DNA from: an uncultured Sphingobacteriaceae bacterium
GTDB lineage: Bacteria; Bacteroidota; Bacteroidia; Sphingobacteriales; Sphingobacteriaceae
DNA length: 64,000 nt
NCBI GenBank assembly: GCA_946887045.1
Contig: CAMPKC010000020.1
Span: 1 to 64,000 of the forward strand
Direction: 5' to 3'
Translations under genes and position numbers: made by a program
Part shown: piece after piece, positions 53,001 through 62,923 of the stretch
How the letters are laid out: each line of letters begins with the position of its first letter
Numbering within the stretch: the first letter of the stretch is position 1
Notes under the pieces: generated by a model
Database searches by the model: none
Told to the model about the DNA's origin: nothing
What the model saw: only the letters and a program-made list of their open reading frames with translations

Positions 53001-56000
53001 TCCGCTAACGTCGTTGTCATTTAATTGCTCGCCTTCGGCGTGAATAAACATTTCGATTCTTCTATAGGAACGGAAATCATTATAGGTTGTACGGAAAGCC
53101 GCTCTGCCGTAACCATCGCGAAGGTCTTTCACATTCACGGCCAGCGACTGTTCGTTCTGTCTGGTATCACCTCGGAAATTACTAAAATCACGTTCACGCT
53201 CAATTCCTGGCGGAACAACATAAGGGATTGGAGTACGACGACCATTTTCTTCAATATTAACCGTGCTTACATCGAGCGTCGAATTGTCCAGTGGTGGGTT
53301 CAATCCTAAAACCGGGTCTGCGATAACCTTTGAAGAAGTGTTTTCTGAATTATACCTGCGCCATTCGCCGCGAACTAATTGCAATTTGGCCATCCTCAAA
53401 ATGGTTGTATCGGCAAAATCTGTCATAAACATCCGTGCGAAACGGATCGATTTAAAATCCTGAATATTGCCCACTTTCTGCTGGTACTGAGCAATTGGAA
53501 TTTTGAACTGATACCAGGACACCTGCTGACTTAATCCATTCGGAAGTTTTACAGTAGAGGTTACTTTATCAGTGATGTAATTCTGTCCGACAATCATGTC
53601 TTGCGGGCGAATGGATACTTTGTATTGAAAATATTCATCTGCCAACGATGAGTTATTATCGCGGTTTATATCCTCTCCATCAGGCAATGAGGTGGCAGCA
53701 GAGTTATCAATGCCTAATTCGGCTTGTGATTGTTCATTGGTTTTCGAGTTTCCTTCTGGGCCATTGTAACGTTCATAACGTTTTAAAATACCAGCATTTG
53801 AATTGTCTAAATCGCTTCCACGGTAATATTGAAAATCATCAGAAGAAGGGTCGGTTTGTAGCTGCGTTGCCGCCTGTGGATTTAACTGGCTTAAAAAAGG
53901 TGCAAAAAACTGACGCTCGTCTGTGCTGTTTAATCCGTCTAAACCGACATCCTGAAACTTTCTTGCCGAAGGATCATTATCGAAAGCCTGAATTACTGGC
54001 TGCAGCTTTGGAATTCTACCCCATACAGTCAGGTCTGTCTTCGCGGGATCGCCGTCTCCCGGAAGGCCGTTCTCTAAAGATTTTCTGCCATCTTTTAGTA
54101 TATCTTCAGAAATACTGCCAAGGTTAAAATATAAATCTCCGCCAGTGGCAGCGGGTTTATAGATAAACGGATCCATCACCCACATCTCGATAAACTCAAT
54201 ATTCAGAGCTTCAAAGTCTGTACTTTCCATTCTTCTGAAAATTCCTCCCCAACGGCTTCTCGGGTTATTTAATGTTCCGTTTGGATTTATGCCCGAAGTG
54301 GTGTAATTATAAGGACCGCGAAGCATCGGATAATAAGCAAGATCGAAGGTCGGGAGCGTTAAAGGCTGACCCGTGGTCGATTGCTTAAAGGGGAATACTT
54401 CCTGTTCAATAACCTCCCTGACAAAATGGTTAGACTGTTCATTTTTGTTGTTTTTTATATTAGTGGGAGTTAGTGAGTTATTACGATTAAAAAACAAAGG
54501 GTCGATATTATAAAATGCCAGTCGGGCCCTGTTAAAACCATAAGCCAGGCTTAGATCCTGCGCCTCGGGGAAAAGTTGCGGTGTTCCCGCGATCTGCCAT
54601 CCTGCCGGACTTTTTATATCAATGATTGAACGACTGCCTTCAAAGTCGTCAAGGTAGCTGGCGCCATTTTTACTGCCGGCAAAGTCTAAAGCACTTGGAT
54701 GTCCTGGTATCAGCTTAGCAAATTCTCCTGTAAAGGTTACCGAAGATGCCTCTTTAGTACTCAAGAAAGGCAGCTTATCGATCATTTTAGTCAGCCACCT
54801 TGAGTCAGAACTATAATTTGCATCCATCCCTAAAATGGTGTTTGAAATGGCTTCTTCGCCGATGTTGATTTTAGGGGTAAGCGGCCTTTCTGAAAGGTTC
54901 ATTATCGTCCCGCCTAGATTTAATTTATCGCTGACATGGTAATCAAACCGTGAGCCAAATAAGGAGCGTTGCTGTAACCCAAACAGCTCATTATTCTCCA
55001 TTTTTATTTTTATCTGCTGGCCTGAGCTTAGAAGTGCCTGGTTCAGAATTCGTACCCTGCCGCTATTGTAATCAACTGTAAAGTCCGCGCCTTCAACTAA
55101 TGGAAGCGTTCCTGCGGTTACCTGTACTGAGCCTGGGGGAACGTTAATTGCGTTTAACTGAAATTCTGAACTCACCTCTGACTGGTACGTTCCTTTCAAT
55201 ATGTAACGATTTAACCGCGGGAATAGTTGCTGGGCGATTACCCTTGTTGAATCATATAAGGGTTGGAAAACATATTTTTCTATAAGATTTTGTTCGCTAA
55301 CCGGAACAAACTGTCTGGCCAGATCTGAGCCGAAAGGCTCAACAAGCGGAAATGTAATTCTGCCGTTTAGCGGATCTATTGTAACTCCTTCAACAAAATC
55401 AAAAAATCCATCGGGTCTGTTATCCCCTACTTGATTCAAGTTATCTAAATTAGTTACCTGAATCCAAAGCTTTCTGTTTGTTCTTGATCCTTCGTTTATA
55501 AGCGGTTGTTCAATGCCGGTTTCTTCATCAAGTCTGAAAATGTTGAGGTTAAAAGCATTTCTGCTGATCTGGTACGCTCCTAATGAATAGATATTTTTCA
55601 TCATGAGGTCCCAGGTCGGGAGATTGGTTTTTAAAATTTCATTTTTAAGAAGCTTCGTAAACAGAAGCTGCGGATTATTGGGATCTACCGGAACGTCTGT
55701 AGAGAATTCACCAACCTGGTACTCAACCCCATTCACATTATAACGAAAGGCTACAGCCAACACTTCATCTGCATTCAATGATGAATTTAAAGAGATATAT
55801 CCAAGCCTGGCGTTTAGTGTATATTCTCTTTCTGTAAGTTTTCTGGCATAAGTAAGTTTCGAATAATTATCTGTACCTCCTGTTCCCTGGAAGTAAGAGT
55901 TTATCGAATTAGAGTTTGTTAAACGGGCATCCGCAGGAATATTTTGTAATAAATTATTTGATTGTTGCGGGAAGCCAGGTCCCTGAAACCCAGCCGGCAA

Positions 56001-57122
56001 TGCCGAGCCCCCGCCTTGAAATAAAGTGGTATTGTACGGACTGTTTTCTCCCAAATCCATAAATGCAAGTACATCTCTTGAATCGGTGGTGCTATTACTG
56101 CGATTTGTTACCCATACTTCAATTTTTGTTACAGTTGCAGAGGATGTGATAATTGGGATGTTTTGTAATGCTTTGTTGTAATTGTTTCTGAAATACTGGG
56201 CTAAAAAATAATGTTTGTTAGCCTCGTAATTATCGGCTGTAATCCTGAACTCATTTTGTTGTGATCCGTTGCTGATGTTAATTTCCCGCGGTTGTGATTT
56301 TTGCTGAGAAAAGATACTCGTTACATTTAGTCGGCCGAATTGCAATTGAGTTTTTAAGCCGAAGAGTGCCTGACTTCCAGTTATCAAGCTTGAGCTTAAA
56401 GGAAGGCTTACGTTTCCAGCTTCAATTTTTTGGATTATTTCGTCGGGTCTGCCAGTATAATCCAGCTTCATTTGATTTTCGAAATCAAATTGAGCCTCGG
56501 TATTGTAGTTTGTTGTTATCCTCAGTTTTTCTCCAATCCGGCCAACAACATTCATTTGTATTCGCTGATCAAAGTCGAAATTTCCCTGTCTTCTTTGGCG
56601 TTCGTTGAAAAGCGGATTCTCATTTTTATTCAGCCTGCCTGCTAAGGTTAATTCTGCACTCCCTTGTGGTCTGATATCAATAACAGAGCCTCCAAATATT
56701 CGTTCAAACGATTTATTGTTGATTGACACCGAGGGGATAAATCCTGGTTCGTGTGCTGCATTAATAGGTGCGTCCGATAGTTTCCGCCAGTAATCCCGCT
56801 TTACCTGTTCATTTTCATAACGCTGATATTCTGAAATGCTTAAATACTGTGGGGCCCTATAGGGTCTGTCGCCAATCTTCTCCTGAATTATATAACGTTT
56901 CGTTATGGGGTCGAAATCAACTGAACGTCTGATATTAGATGGATTAGGTAGGTGTAATCCAGGTTGAGGCCGTAGATCCAGGATCCGGGAATCTTTAAAC
57001 GGATATTTTACTTTAAGACTATCAGAGGAAGGATTGTTCACTTGCGAATATCCTCCGACAGAAAGGAAAACTAAAAAGAAACAGTGGATCCTTCGTAAGA
57101 AAAAGGCAGGTATACTATTCAA
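50094..57122 (-). CDS. sprA: SprA/Sov, outer-membrane translocon of the type IX secretion system
   Basis: 2342 residues, the size of Flavobacterium SprA (about 2400). A signal peptide (FFLRRIHCFFLVFLSVGGYSQ) is followed by a huge barrel sequence with many strand repeats; diagnostic pieces include LDFAGSKNGASYLDDFEGSR, SPAGWQIAGTPQLFPEAQDL, VWFNELRLTDFDERGGWAA and a C-terminal strand ending FGMSLRFTLQ. SprA forms the pore through which T9SS cargo crosses the outer membrane, with PorV (also in this window) as a shuttle. The start is TTG at 57122: TAA lies two codons upstream and no ATG precedes the signal peptide. Third gene of the maeB-ruvA-sprA-gcvH-vanZ operon, 22 bases after ruvA. Confidence 0.95.
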   Translation of the reverse strand: MNSIPAFFLRRIHCFFLVFLSVGGYSQVNNPSSDSLKVKYPFKDSRILDLRPQPGLHLPNPSNIRRSVDFDPITKRYIIQEKIGDRPYRAPQYLSISEYQRYENEQVKRDYWRKLSDAPINAAHEPGFIPSVSINNKSFERIFGGSVIDIRPQGSAELTLAGRLNKNENPLFNERQRRQGNFDFDQRIQMNVVGRIGEKLRITTNYNTEAQFDFENQMKLDYTGRPDEIIQKIEAGNVSLPLSSSLITGSQALFGLKTQLQFGRLNVTSIFSQQKSQPREINISNGSQQNEFRITADNYEANKHYFLAQYFRNNYNKALQNIPIITSSATVTKIEVWVTNRSNSTTDSRDVLAFMDLGENSPYNTTLFQGGGSALPAGFQGPGFPQQSNNLLQNIPADARLTNSNSINSYFQGTGGTDNYSKLTYARKLTEREYTLNARLGYISLNSSLNADEVLAVAFRYNVNGVEYQVGEFSTDVPVDPNNPQLLFTKLLKNEILKTNLPTWDLMMKNIYSLGAYQISRNAFNLNIFRLDEETGIEQPLINEGSRTNRKLWIQVTNLDNLNQVGDNRPDGFFDFVEGVTIDPLNGRITFPLVEPFGSDLARQFVPVSEQNLIEKYVFQPLYDSTRVIAQQLFPRLNRYILKGTYQSEVSSEFQLNAINVPPGSVQVTAGTLPLVEGADFTVDYNSGRVRILNQALLSSGQQIKIKMENNELFGLQQRSLFGSRFDYHVSDKLNLGGTIMNLSERPLTPKINIGEEAISNTILGMDANYSSDSRWLTKMIDKLPFLSTKEASSVTFTGEFAKLIPGHPSALDFAGSKNGASYLDDFEGSRSIIDIKSPAGWQIAGTPQLFPEAQDLSLAYGFNRARLAFYNIDPLFFNRNNSLTPTNIKNNKNEQSNHFVREVIEQEVFPFKQSTTGQPLTLPTFDLAYYPMLRGPYNYTTSGINPNGTLNNPRSRWGGIFRRMESTDFEALNIEFIEMWVMDPFIYKPAATGGDLYFNLGSISEDILKDGRKSLENGLPGDGDPAKTDLTVWGRIPKLQPVIQAFDNDPSARKFQDVGLDGLNSTDERQFFAPFLSQLNPQAATQLQTDPSSDDFQYYRGSDLDNSNAGILKRYERYNGPEGNSKTNEQSQAELGIDNSAATSLPDGEDINRDNNSSLADEYFQYKVSIRPQDMIVGQNYITDKVTSTVKLPNGLSQQVSWYQFKIPIAQYQQKVGNIQDFKSIRFARMFMTDFADTTILRMAKLQLVRGEWRRYNSENTSSKVIADPVLGLNPPLDNSTLDVSTVNIEENGRRTPIPYVVPPGIERERDFSNFRGDTRQNEQSLAVNVKDLRDGYGRAAFRTTYNDFRSYRRIEMFIHAEGEQLNDNDVSGFLRIGTDNQDNYYEYQIPLKVTVPGSRNANAIWPEVNKLDIELKLFQSAKAARNIAIDRGTHPGSNIPFVFKDGKNTIIIVGQPDLSKVRIYMVGVLNPLRSSSNPGVDDGMDKSAQVWFNELRLTDFDERGGWAATARLNTKLADFGDVTISGSTSTVGFGSIDKKVSERNRNEDMFFDLSSSLELGKFLPARTGIKVPMFFNFSRQLSTPQYDPRFQDMELNNTLEGLSKNERKAINGIVNDFTRRQSINFTNVRKIKTNPNSKTRLWDIENWSANYAFTAYNHRDFITESALQKTYRAGLAYNYSGESKNYAPFEKIIKSNMLSLFKDFNFSLLPSMLNFRIDVDRLYSENTLRDNNPNNFIPINTNFNKNFQMSRLYGMGWELTKSLKLDFNATNYSVIDEPEGRLDGLKRDTVWNNLKKLGRNTDYNHTLNLNYTVPINKIPGLAWTSLVARYGTNFNWRTEPLSTLRIDSINLGNTIQNARTIQLNPSLNFITLYNKFGFIRKANDPNNKSASKLLVGVLTSLKNITGAYTKTQGTFLPGYLPESKILGYDLDANAPGWDFIFGGQQDIRGRAVENGWITRDSLMNQLYITTRKEDLNIRGTIEPLADLRIELTASKSQSFNYSTNFRFSPTNNSFENQSPITTGDFSISYLLFRTAFAKDDKDSGSKLFRQFEANREIISRRLGSLNPNSAGTSGGYADGYGKNSQDVIIASFLSAYSGKDPENTRLSGFPKIPIPNWRLTYNGLTKYPFFNNIFASFDVNHTYRSSYNINSFNSLARYQELNGFSNLKDVNDNFLPAYQFSQITLAEQFLPLLGIDFRLKNNLTANFEYRKSRLLSLSLANSQLAQQRDNGITFGLGYRTSNFRFPLGLFSGKKLNNDLNFKMDFALNDRKTVIYRADVEDPEISSGAKNITVRPSIDYVLNQRFNLRLFYDGNVTQPYTSQTFNTSFSNFGMSLRFTLQ

Positions 57123-57144
57123 CGCCTGTTAGATTTATTGGTAA

Positions 57145-57729
57145 TTATAAGGTTTTCAGCGCAATCTTTATCAACTGTTCAACTGATAAACTTTCAGATG
57201 ACAATTTTATTGCACTGTCCAATGCTTTTTCTGCTGCGTTTTTTGCAAAGCCTAGCATTACGAGTGCTGACAACGCTTCGTCTTTAGCTGTAAAATGTTG
57301 TGGTTCAGATGTTAATGTCTCCAGTCCTTCTTTTTTTAATTTGTCTTGCAGCTCCAGAATCAGGCGTTGAGCAGACTTGGGCCCAATTCCCTTAATTCGC
57401 TGCATTTGAGATACATCGCCCTTCACAATGGCTGTTTGAATCTCATCAGGGGTGACAGACGATAAAATCATTCGCCCCGTTCCCGGCCCAACTCCAGACA
57501 CTGAAATAAGATGAAGAAATAGCCTTCTCTCACCTTCTTCTGCAAACCCATATAAGGTATGTGCATCTTCTTTTACATGTAACCAGGTATAAAGCCTGCA
57601 TCTTTCCTGATTTGCAAGTTTTGAATACGTACTAAGGGATATATTAATGTGGTATCCAATTCCATTAGCGTCAATTACCACATAAGTGGCACACTTGAAA
57701 ACTAATTTCCCATCTATATAAGCGTACAT
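57145..57729 (-). CDS. ruvA: Holliday junction branch migration protein RuvA
   Basis: 194 residues with the OB-fold N-terminal domain (YAYIDGKLVFKCATYVVIDANGIGYHI), two helix-hairpin-helix motifs (ISVSGVGPGTGRMIL and IKGIGPKSAQRLILELQDKL) and the C-terminal RuvB-contacting domain (AKDEALSALVMLGF). It binds Holliday junctions and loads RuvB. Its ATG shares one base with the maeB stop (TAATG). Confidence 0.95.
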   Translation of the reverse strand: MYAYIDGKLVFKCATYVVIDANGIGYHINISLSTYSKLANQERCRLYTWLHVKEDAHTLYGFAEEGERRLFLHLISVSGVGPGTGRMILSSVTPDEIQTAIVKGDVSQMQRIKGIGPKSAQRLILELQDKLKKEGLETLTSEPQHFTAKDEALSALVMLGFAKNAAEKALDSAIKLSSESLSVEQLIKIALKTL

Positions 57730-60050
57730 TATAATTTTTTTCTGCGACTAAAAATTCCTGTTTTCTTGTTGCTGATTCGTTGTTCTTGCTTTGATTGAGC
57801 GTCTACCACCGCAATGGTAACCATATTAACGATTTCACGTACAGAACTTCCCATCTGCAGTACATGAACCGCCTTGTTCAATCCCAGTAAAATAGGTCCC
57901 ACTGCCTCAGCTTCACCAAGCTCTTGTAAAAGTTTATATGCAATGTTTCCCGATTCCAGATTTGGAAATACCAGAGTGTTGGCCGGAGCATCCGCAAGTG
58001 TACTAAAAGGAAAGTTATCTTTCAGTAGGGAATTGTTCATTGCAAAATTCGCCTGCATTTCTCCATCGACTGTAATTTCCGGATGTTGCTCGTGTAAAAT
58101 GCGAACAGCTTCCCTCGTTTTATCGGGAACTTCACCCTCATTGGAGCCGAAGTTGGAGTAAGAAAGCATCGCAATACGCGGAATGATGTTGAATTTTCTC
58201 ACAGAATTATCCAGCAAGATAGTGAGATCTACCAATTCTTCGAGGGTTGGGTTTTTAGTGATGGTGGTATCGCCAAAAAATACAGGTCCTTTTTTTGTTA
58301 GCATCATATACATTCCTGCCACCCGATTAACCCCTTCCTCGGTTCCTATTACCTGCAGCGCCGGTCTAACCGTTGCGCCGTAATCTTTAGTCAGGCCTGA
58401 AATGAGAGCATCTGCCTCACCAAATTCGACCATGCAAGCACCATAATAATTTCTATCGAGCAGAAGTTTTCTGGCTTCGTACAGATTTATTCCTTTACGC
58501 TGACGCTTTTGGTAAAGTAGCTGTGCATACTGCTCAACCTTAGCTGTTTCTTCGGCAGGTTCAATAATCTGAACCCCATCCAAATCAAGGCCTGTTTCTT
58601 TTAAAATGGACTTGATTTTGGCTTTATTTCCCAGCAAAATAGGCCGGGCAATACCTTCGTCTTTTACAATCTGAGCCGCTTTTAAGATTTTGTAGTGGTC
58701 TGCTTCTGCAAAAACTATACATTTTGGATCTGATTTAGCTTTGCTGCTAAGTCCACGTAAAAGAGCATCTTCTGTTCCAAGCCTCCTACTTAACTCATCT
58801 GCGTATGCATCCCAGTTTGAAATAGTTTTGCGAGCAATTCCAGACTCGATCGCTGCCTTAGCCACTGCTACCGAAACTGACGTAATTAACCTCGGATCCA
58901 TCGGCTTGGGAATGATATAATCCTTGCCAAAGCTGATGTTCTTTTTGTTATTGTATGCAAGGTTGACCGATTCAGGGACTGTTTTCTTAGCAAGTTCTGC
59001 AATCGCTTTAACCGCAGCAATTTTCATCTCCTCATTAATGCCGGTCGCCCTTACATCCATTGCGCCGCGGAAAATGTATGGAAACCCTAAAACGTTGTTA
59101 ACCTGGTTTGGATAATCAGAACGTCCTGTGGCCATAATTACATCCTTTCGGGCGTCGACAGCTAGTTCATATGCAATTTCGGGATTTGGGTTTGCCATCG
59201 CGAAAACTATAGGGTTTTTCGCCATAGTTTTGAGCATTTCAGGACTCAATACATCGGAAGTAGAAAGGCCAATAAATACATCCGAATCTTTCATCGCTTC
59301 AGCAAGTGTATTGATGTCCCTTTCGGTTGCGAATTCGGCTTTTATTGGGTCAAGTTTTTCACGGTCTTTACGTATTACGCCTGACCGGTCAACCATTACC
59401 ATGTTCTCTTTTAAAGCTCCAAGGCTTACATAAAGTCTTGAACATGAAATTGCTGCAGCGCCGGCACCGTTAATTACTATCTTAACCTTATTTAATTTTT
59501 TTCTCTGGATCTCACAGGCATTCAGAAGGGCCGCTGCAGAAATTATTGCCGTACCATGCTGATCATCATGCATTACCGGAATATTCATTTCCGCTTTTAA
59601 GCGACGTTCAATTTCAAAACATTCCGGGGCTTTTATATCCTCAAGGTTGATGCCTCCAAAAGTCGGTTCGAGCGCTTTTACGATCTTAACGAATTCATCA
59701 ACATCCTTTGTGTTCAGTTCAAGATCGAATACATCGATGTCTGCGAAAATCTTGAATAACAGACCTTTTCCTTCCATAACGGGCTTGCCGGCTTCCGGTC
59801 CGATATCTCCTAATCCAAGCACTGCTGTGCCATTGCTGATCACAGCGACAAGATTTCCTTTTGCAGTATATTTATAAACGTCGTCAGTATTATCTGCTAT
59901 GCGAAGGCAAGGCTCGGCTACACCGGGCGAATAAGCTAAGGTGAGATCACGCTGCGAATTCGTAGGTTTGGTAGGAACAACTTCTATTTTCCCGGGGCGG
60001 CCCTGAGAATGGTAGTCAAGAGCATCCTGCTTACGATTAATTTTACTCAT
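57729..60050 (-). CDS. maeB: NADP-dependent malic enzyme with phosphotransacetylase-like domain
   Basis: 773 residues. Residues 1 to about 430 form the malic enzyme core ([70 protein letters not shown]); residues about 440-760 match a phosphate acetyl/butyryltransferase-type regulatory domain ([48 protein letters not shown]). It decarboxylates malate to pyruvate with NADPH; in such fusions the second domain senses acetyl-CoA. First gene of the sprA operon. Confidence 0.95.
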   Translation of the reverse strand: MSKINRKQDALDYHSQGRPGKIEVVPTKPTNSQRDLTLAYSPGVAEPCLRIADNTDDVYKYTAKGNLVAVISNGTAVLGLGDIGPEAGKPVMEGKGLLFKIFADIDVFDLELNTKDVDEFVKIVKALEPTFGGINLEDIKAPECFEIERRLKAEMNIPVMHDDQHGTAIISAAALLNACEIQRKKLNKVKIVINGAGAAAISCSRLYVSLGALKENMVMVDRSGVIRKDREKLDPIKAEFATERDINTLAEAMKDSDVFIGLSTSDVLSPEMLKTMAKNPIVFAMANPNPEIAYELAVDARKDVIMATGRSDYPNQVNNVLGFPYIFRGAMDVRATGINEEMKIAAVKAIAELAKKTVPESVNLAYNNKKNISFGKDYIIPKPMDPRLITSVSVAVAKAAIESGIARKTISNWDAYADELSRRLGTEDALLRGLSSKAKSDPKCIVFAEADHYKILKAAQIVKDEGIARPILLGNKAKIKSILKETGLDLDGVQIIEPAEETAKVEQYAQLLYQKRQRKGINLYEARKLLLDRNYYGACMVEFGEADALISGLTKDYGATVRPALQVIGTEEGVNRVAGMYMMLTKKGPVFFGDTTITKNPTLEELVDLTILLDNSVRKFNIIPRIAMLSYSNFGSNEGEVPDKTREAVRILHEQHPEITVDGEMQANFAMNNSLLKDNFPFSTLADAPANTLVFPNLESGNIAYKLLQELGEAEAVGPILLGLNKAVHVLQMGSSVREIVNMVTIAVVDAQSKQEQRISNKKTGIFSRRKKL

Positions 60051-60075
60051 TGGATTTATCGCTTGGTGAGGTCGG

Positions 60076-60105
60076 TAAAATTACGAATCTAATTTTGCGG
60101 GGCAA
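60076..60105 (-). promoter_or_regulatory. Promoter for the maeB-ruvA-sprA-gcvH-vanZ operon
   Basis: TTG (60105-60103), 19-base spacer, TAATTTTA (60083-60076), one base off TAnnTTTG, 25 bases before the maeB ATG. The spacing is exactly that of Bacteroidota housekeeping promoters. Confidence 0.5.
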
Positions 60106-60147
60106 CCGCTTTGAGCGAAATAATAAAAGATTTTTCCCTTGGGTTAA

Positions 60148-61317
60148 TTACCCTTGAATAATCTTTAACACCATCCCTGTATGCACTGAGTAATGCTTTA
60201 ACTTATTTATAATCCTAATTTCCTCTTCAGTGCTGTTAAACTTTTCAGCAATAGAGTCCAGGGTATCGCCCTCCTGAACTTTATATGAAAAAGATACATC
60301 GCGATGTACATACCTGGAAGTTTTTGGGACTTGTTCGTTTGCCGGGATAGCATACGAAAGAAGGAGCTCTCCGTCTACAGGTTCAGATTTAAGCATTTCT
60401 TCGCGTAAAGCTGTATAGATGTAAGATTTGATCTCTGGAATAACTAACTTTTTAGGGTCTTTTACTGTTCCGCCAATAGTTAAGTTCTTGTAAGAGGGAT
60501 TTAAAAGCGTCAGGAGATCAAAATCTATGTTAGTTGCTTTGGCAACGCTCCATAGTGAAACCTTTCTGTTCACGGTTAAGGTGTTCGTGAATATGTTAAG
60601 ATTTGTTGGCGACGGATAGATACCATGTTTTTTATAATTATTCATGATATAAACGGTCGCAATAAACGACGGTACATAGCTTTGAGTTTCTACCGGGAGG
60701 TATTTTCGTATGGTCCAATAATCCAGATCTCCTCCACCAGCATCCTCCCTGGCCCATCTTATTCTATTATGACCACAATTATACGAGGCGATAGCTAATA
60801 ACCAATCATTGTACATTTCATATGATTTCAAAAGGTAATCAGCGGCTGCCGCAGAGGCTAAAACCGGATCTTTCCGCTCGTCAAGGGTATCATTAATGGT
60901 TAGGCCGTAAATTTTACCAACAGGTTCAATGAACTGCCATAATCCGGTTGCGCCAACCCACGACTGGGCATTTGGGTTTAAAGAGGATTCTACTACAGAT
61001 AAGTATTTAAGCTCGGACGGAAGTCCTTTATCCTTAAATACACGCTCATATATAGGAAAATAATATTTTGAAAGACCAAGAACTCTTGAAAATCGAGCTT
61101 TTTGAGATGCATATGATTCGATCAGCTTTTGGACCGATTCGTTGTAGGTAAGGGGAACCGTTTTCTGTAAATTTTCGAGGGTAAGGCGGTAGGCAGGGTC
61201 GACGGAGGTCGTACTGTTAATTGTAATCTTTTTTTCTGATGCTTTGGTTCCCAGCGAAAAACTCAATAATCCCACTCCGCTGAACAAAACCAAAGTATAG
61301 GTTAATGCTCTTTTCAT
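60148..61317 (-). CDS. MltD-like lytic transglycosylase with one LysM domain
   Basis: 389 residues from ATG 61317 (a TTG one codon earlier also exists). Signal peptide (KRALTYTLVLFSGVGLLSF), SLT domain with catalytic E110 in YLSVVESSLNPNAQSW, GATGLWQFI and AIASYNCGHNRIRWA, then a single C-terminal LysM (YKVQEGDTLDSIAEKFNST, about 341-387). It cleaves the peptidoglycan glycan to 1,6-anhydro-MurNAc products, the substrate of AnmK. It lies 48 bases downstream of gatA and may share its transcript. Confidence 0.9.
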   Translation of the reverse strand: MKRALTYTLVLFSGVGLLSFSLGTKASEKKITINSTTSVDPAYRLTLENLQKTVPLTYNESVQKLIESYASQKARFSRVLGLSKYYFPIYERVFKDKGLPSELKYLSVVESSLNPNAQSWVGATGLWQFIEPVGKIYGLTINDTLDERKDPVLASAAAADYLLKSYEMYNDWLLAIASYNCGHNRIRWAREDAGGGDLDYWTIRKYLPVETQSYVPSFIATVYIMNNYKKHGIYPSPTNLNIFTNTLTVNRKVSLWSVAKATNIDFDLLTLLNPSYKNLTIGGTVKDPKKLVIPEIKSYIYTALREEMLKSEPVDGELLLSYAIPANEQVPKTSRYVHRDVSFSYKVQEGDTLDSIAEKFNSTEEEIRIINKLKHYSVHTGMVLKIIQG

Positions 61318-61365
61318 CAATTTTTACTAGTTTGGCACCAATGCCGTAAATATCAGTGCCTTTTA

Positions 61366-62805
61366 CTAAACTACCTGTTTTTTTGTTACATTCAAAAAGT
61401 ATTTAGAAAACGAAAGCAGCTCTGCTTCTCCAAAACGTTTCCCGATAAATTGTATGCCTAGTGGTAAATTTTCTTTGCTTGTTCCAACCGGCAGCGAAAT
61501 AGCAGGGATCCCAGCCAATGAGGCCTGAACTGTGAAAATATCTGCCAGGTACATCACCACCGGATCGTCAGTTTTCTCTCCAATTCCAAATGCGGGACCA
61601 GGCGTTGTAGGCAGCAAAATAAAATCGTGGTTCTGAAGTATTTCGTCTGTTTTCTCGCGAATCAAGCGTCTTACTTTTTGAGCTTTACCGTAAAATGCAT
61701 CATAATGTCCGGCGCTTAATACGAAAGTTCCTAAAAGGATGCGACGTTTAACTTCTTCACCAAATCCTTCTGAACGCGATTTTTTATACGTACTTTCTAA
61801 GTCAACAGCATTCGGGCTCCTGTAGCCGTAATGTACTCCATCATAGCGGGCCAAATTTGATGATGATTCGGCCATTGTCAGGATATAATAAGTCGGCACC
61901 ACATAATCAAGGTATGGAAAAGAAATAGGCTCTACCTCATGCCCTTCTTCCAGCAGACGTTTAATGGTGCTTTCTGTAATTGCTTTAATCTCCGGGTCTA
62001 AACCTTCGCTGTGCAACGTTTCTGGAAGATATGCGATACGTTTTTTCCCTGATGAGTTTAAGTTTTGTGAATATGCGGGTACTGGCAGAGTAGAACAGGT
62101 GCTGTCGTACTCATCATGTCCCGCAATTACTTCTAAAAGCAAGGCTGCATCTTCTACTGAATTTGTTATCGGGCCCACTTGATCGAAAGATGAAGCGTAA
62201 GCAATAATTCCATGACGAGAAACTCTTCCATAAGTTGGTTTTAGTCCGACAACGCCACAAAAAGCAGCAGGCTGTCGTACCGAACCACCTGTATCTGTGC
62301 CCAGTGATGCCATACATAAGCCAGCCTGAACAGCTACCGCCGAGCCGCCGGAAGAACCCCCGGGAACTTTGGTGTTATCGGCATCATTTTTAACCGGCCC
62401 AAAATAGGAGTTTTCATTCGAGCCGCCCATGGCAAACTCGTCACAGTTTTGACGCCCGATTATAATAGCGTCCTCCGCCAGAATACGTTCAACAACTGTG
62501 GATGAGAAAATTGAATTGTAATTTTGCAAAATTTTAGATCCCGCAGAGACATTATGATCTTTATAACAGATTAAATCTTTGATACCAAGAATCATCCCTC
62601 CAAGTTTTCCCGCAGTGCCATTCAATATTTTAGCCTGAATTTCAGCTGCTCTGGCTTTTGCTTCATCAGCATAAACCTCCACAAAAGCATTTAAATGCTT
62701 TTTTTCCTCTATTCGCTGTAAATAATCCTGAACAAGTTCGACTAATTGAATTTTACCTTCTTTTATCTCTGTTTGGACAGAGTTTAGAGATGAGTACTGA
62801 TGCAT
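61366..62805 (-). CDS. gatA: Glutamyl-tRNA(Gln)/aspartyl-tRNA(Asn) amidotransferase subunit A
   Basis: 479 residues. The Ser-cisSer-Lys triad is K76 (LGIKDLI), S151 in PGGSSGGSAVAVQAG and S175 in GTDTGGSVRQPAAFCG; the 75- and 24-residue spacings match characterised GatA. It supplies ammonia for converting mischarged Glu-tRNA(Gln). gatB and gatC are not in the window. Alone among its amidase relatives, it carries the full GLKPTYGRVSRHGIIAYASS block of GatA. Confidence 0.93.
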   Translation of the reverse strand: MHQYSSLNSVQTEIKEGKIQLVELVQDYLQRIEEKKHLNAFVEVYADEAKARAAEIQAKILNGTAGKLGGMILGIKDLICYKDHNVSAGSKILQNYNSIFSSTVVERILAEDAIIIGRQNCDEFAMGGSNENSYFGPVKNDADNTKVPGGSSGGSAVAVQAGLCMASLGTDTGGSVRQPAAFCGVVGLKPTYGRVSRHGIIAYASSFDQVGPITNSVEDAALLLEVIAGHDEYDSTCSTLPVPAYSQNLNSSGKKRIAYLPETLHSEGLDPEIKAITESTIKRLLEEGHEVEPISFPYLDYVVPTYYILTMAESSSNLARYDGVHYGYRSPNAVDLESTYKKSRSEGFGEEVKRRILLGTFVLSAGHYDAFYGKAQKVRRLIREKTDEILQNHDFILLPTTPGPAFGIGEKTDDPVVMYLADIFTVQASLAGIPAISLPVGTSKENLPLGIQFIGKRFGEAELLSFSKYFLNVTKKQVV

Positions 62806-62877
62806 GCCGTGAAATTACGCATTTCTGTGGAATGAAAACAATAATGCTTCATTCATTGAAATTTTTAAAAATTGAAA

Positions 62878-62903
62878 AACCCCATCCGGATAAGAATGAG
62901 GTT
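62878..62903 (-). terminator. Terminator after the tat genes
   Basis: On the minus strand AACCTCAT / ATGGGGTT (8 pairs, one G-U) with a 10-base loop and a run of five T. The G-U exists only in this orientation, supporting the strand. Confidence 0.7.
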
Positions 62904-62923
62904 GAAATGTCTGCTTTGAAAGA

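Noticed and set aside
51805..54127. Several plus-strand open frames opposite sprA and maeB
   Set aside because: They are shadows of long, well supported minus-strand genes and have no signal, motif or start context.
60138..60156. Hairpin at the end of the MltD-like gene
   Set aside because: Only four to five pairs around GGGT/ACCC and partly within coding DNA; too weak to call a terminator.
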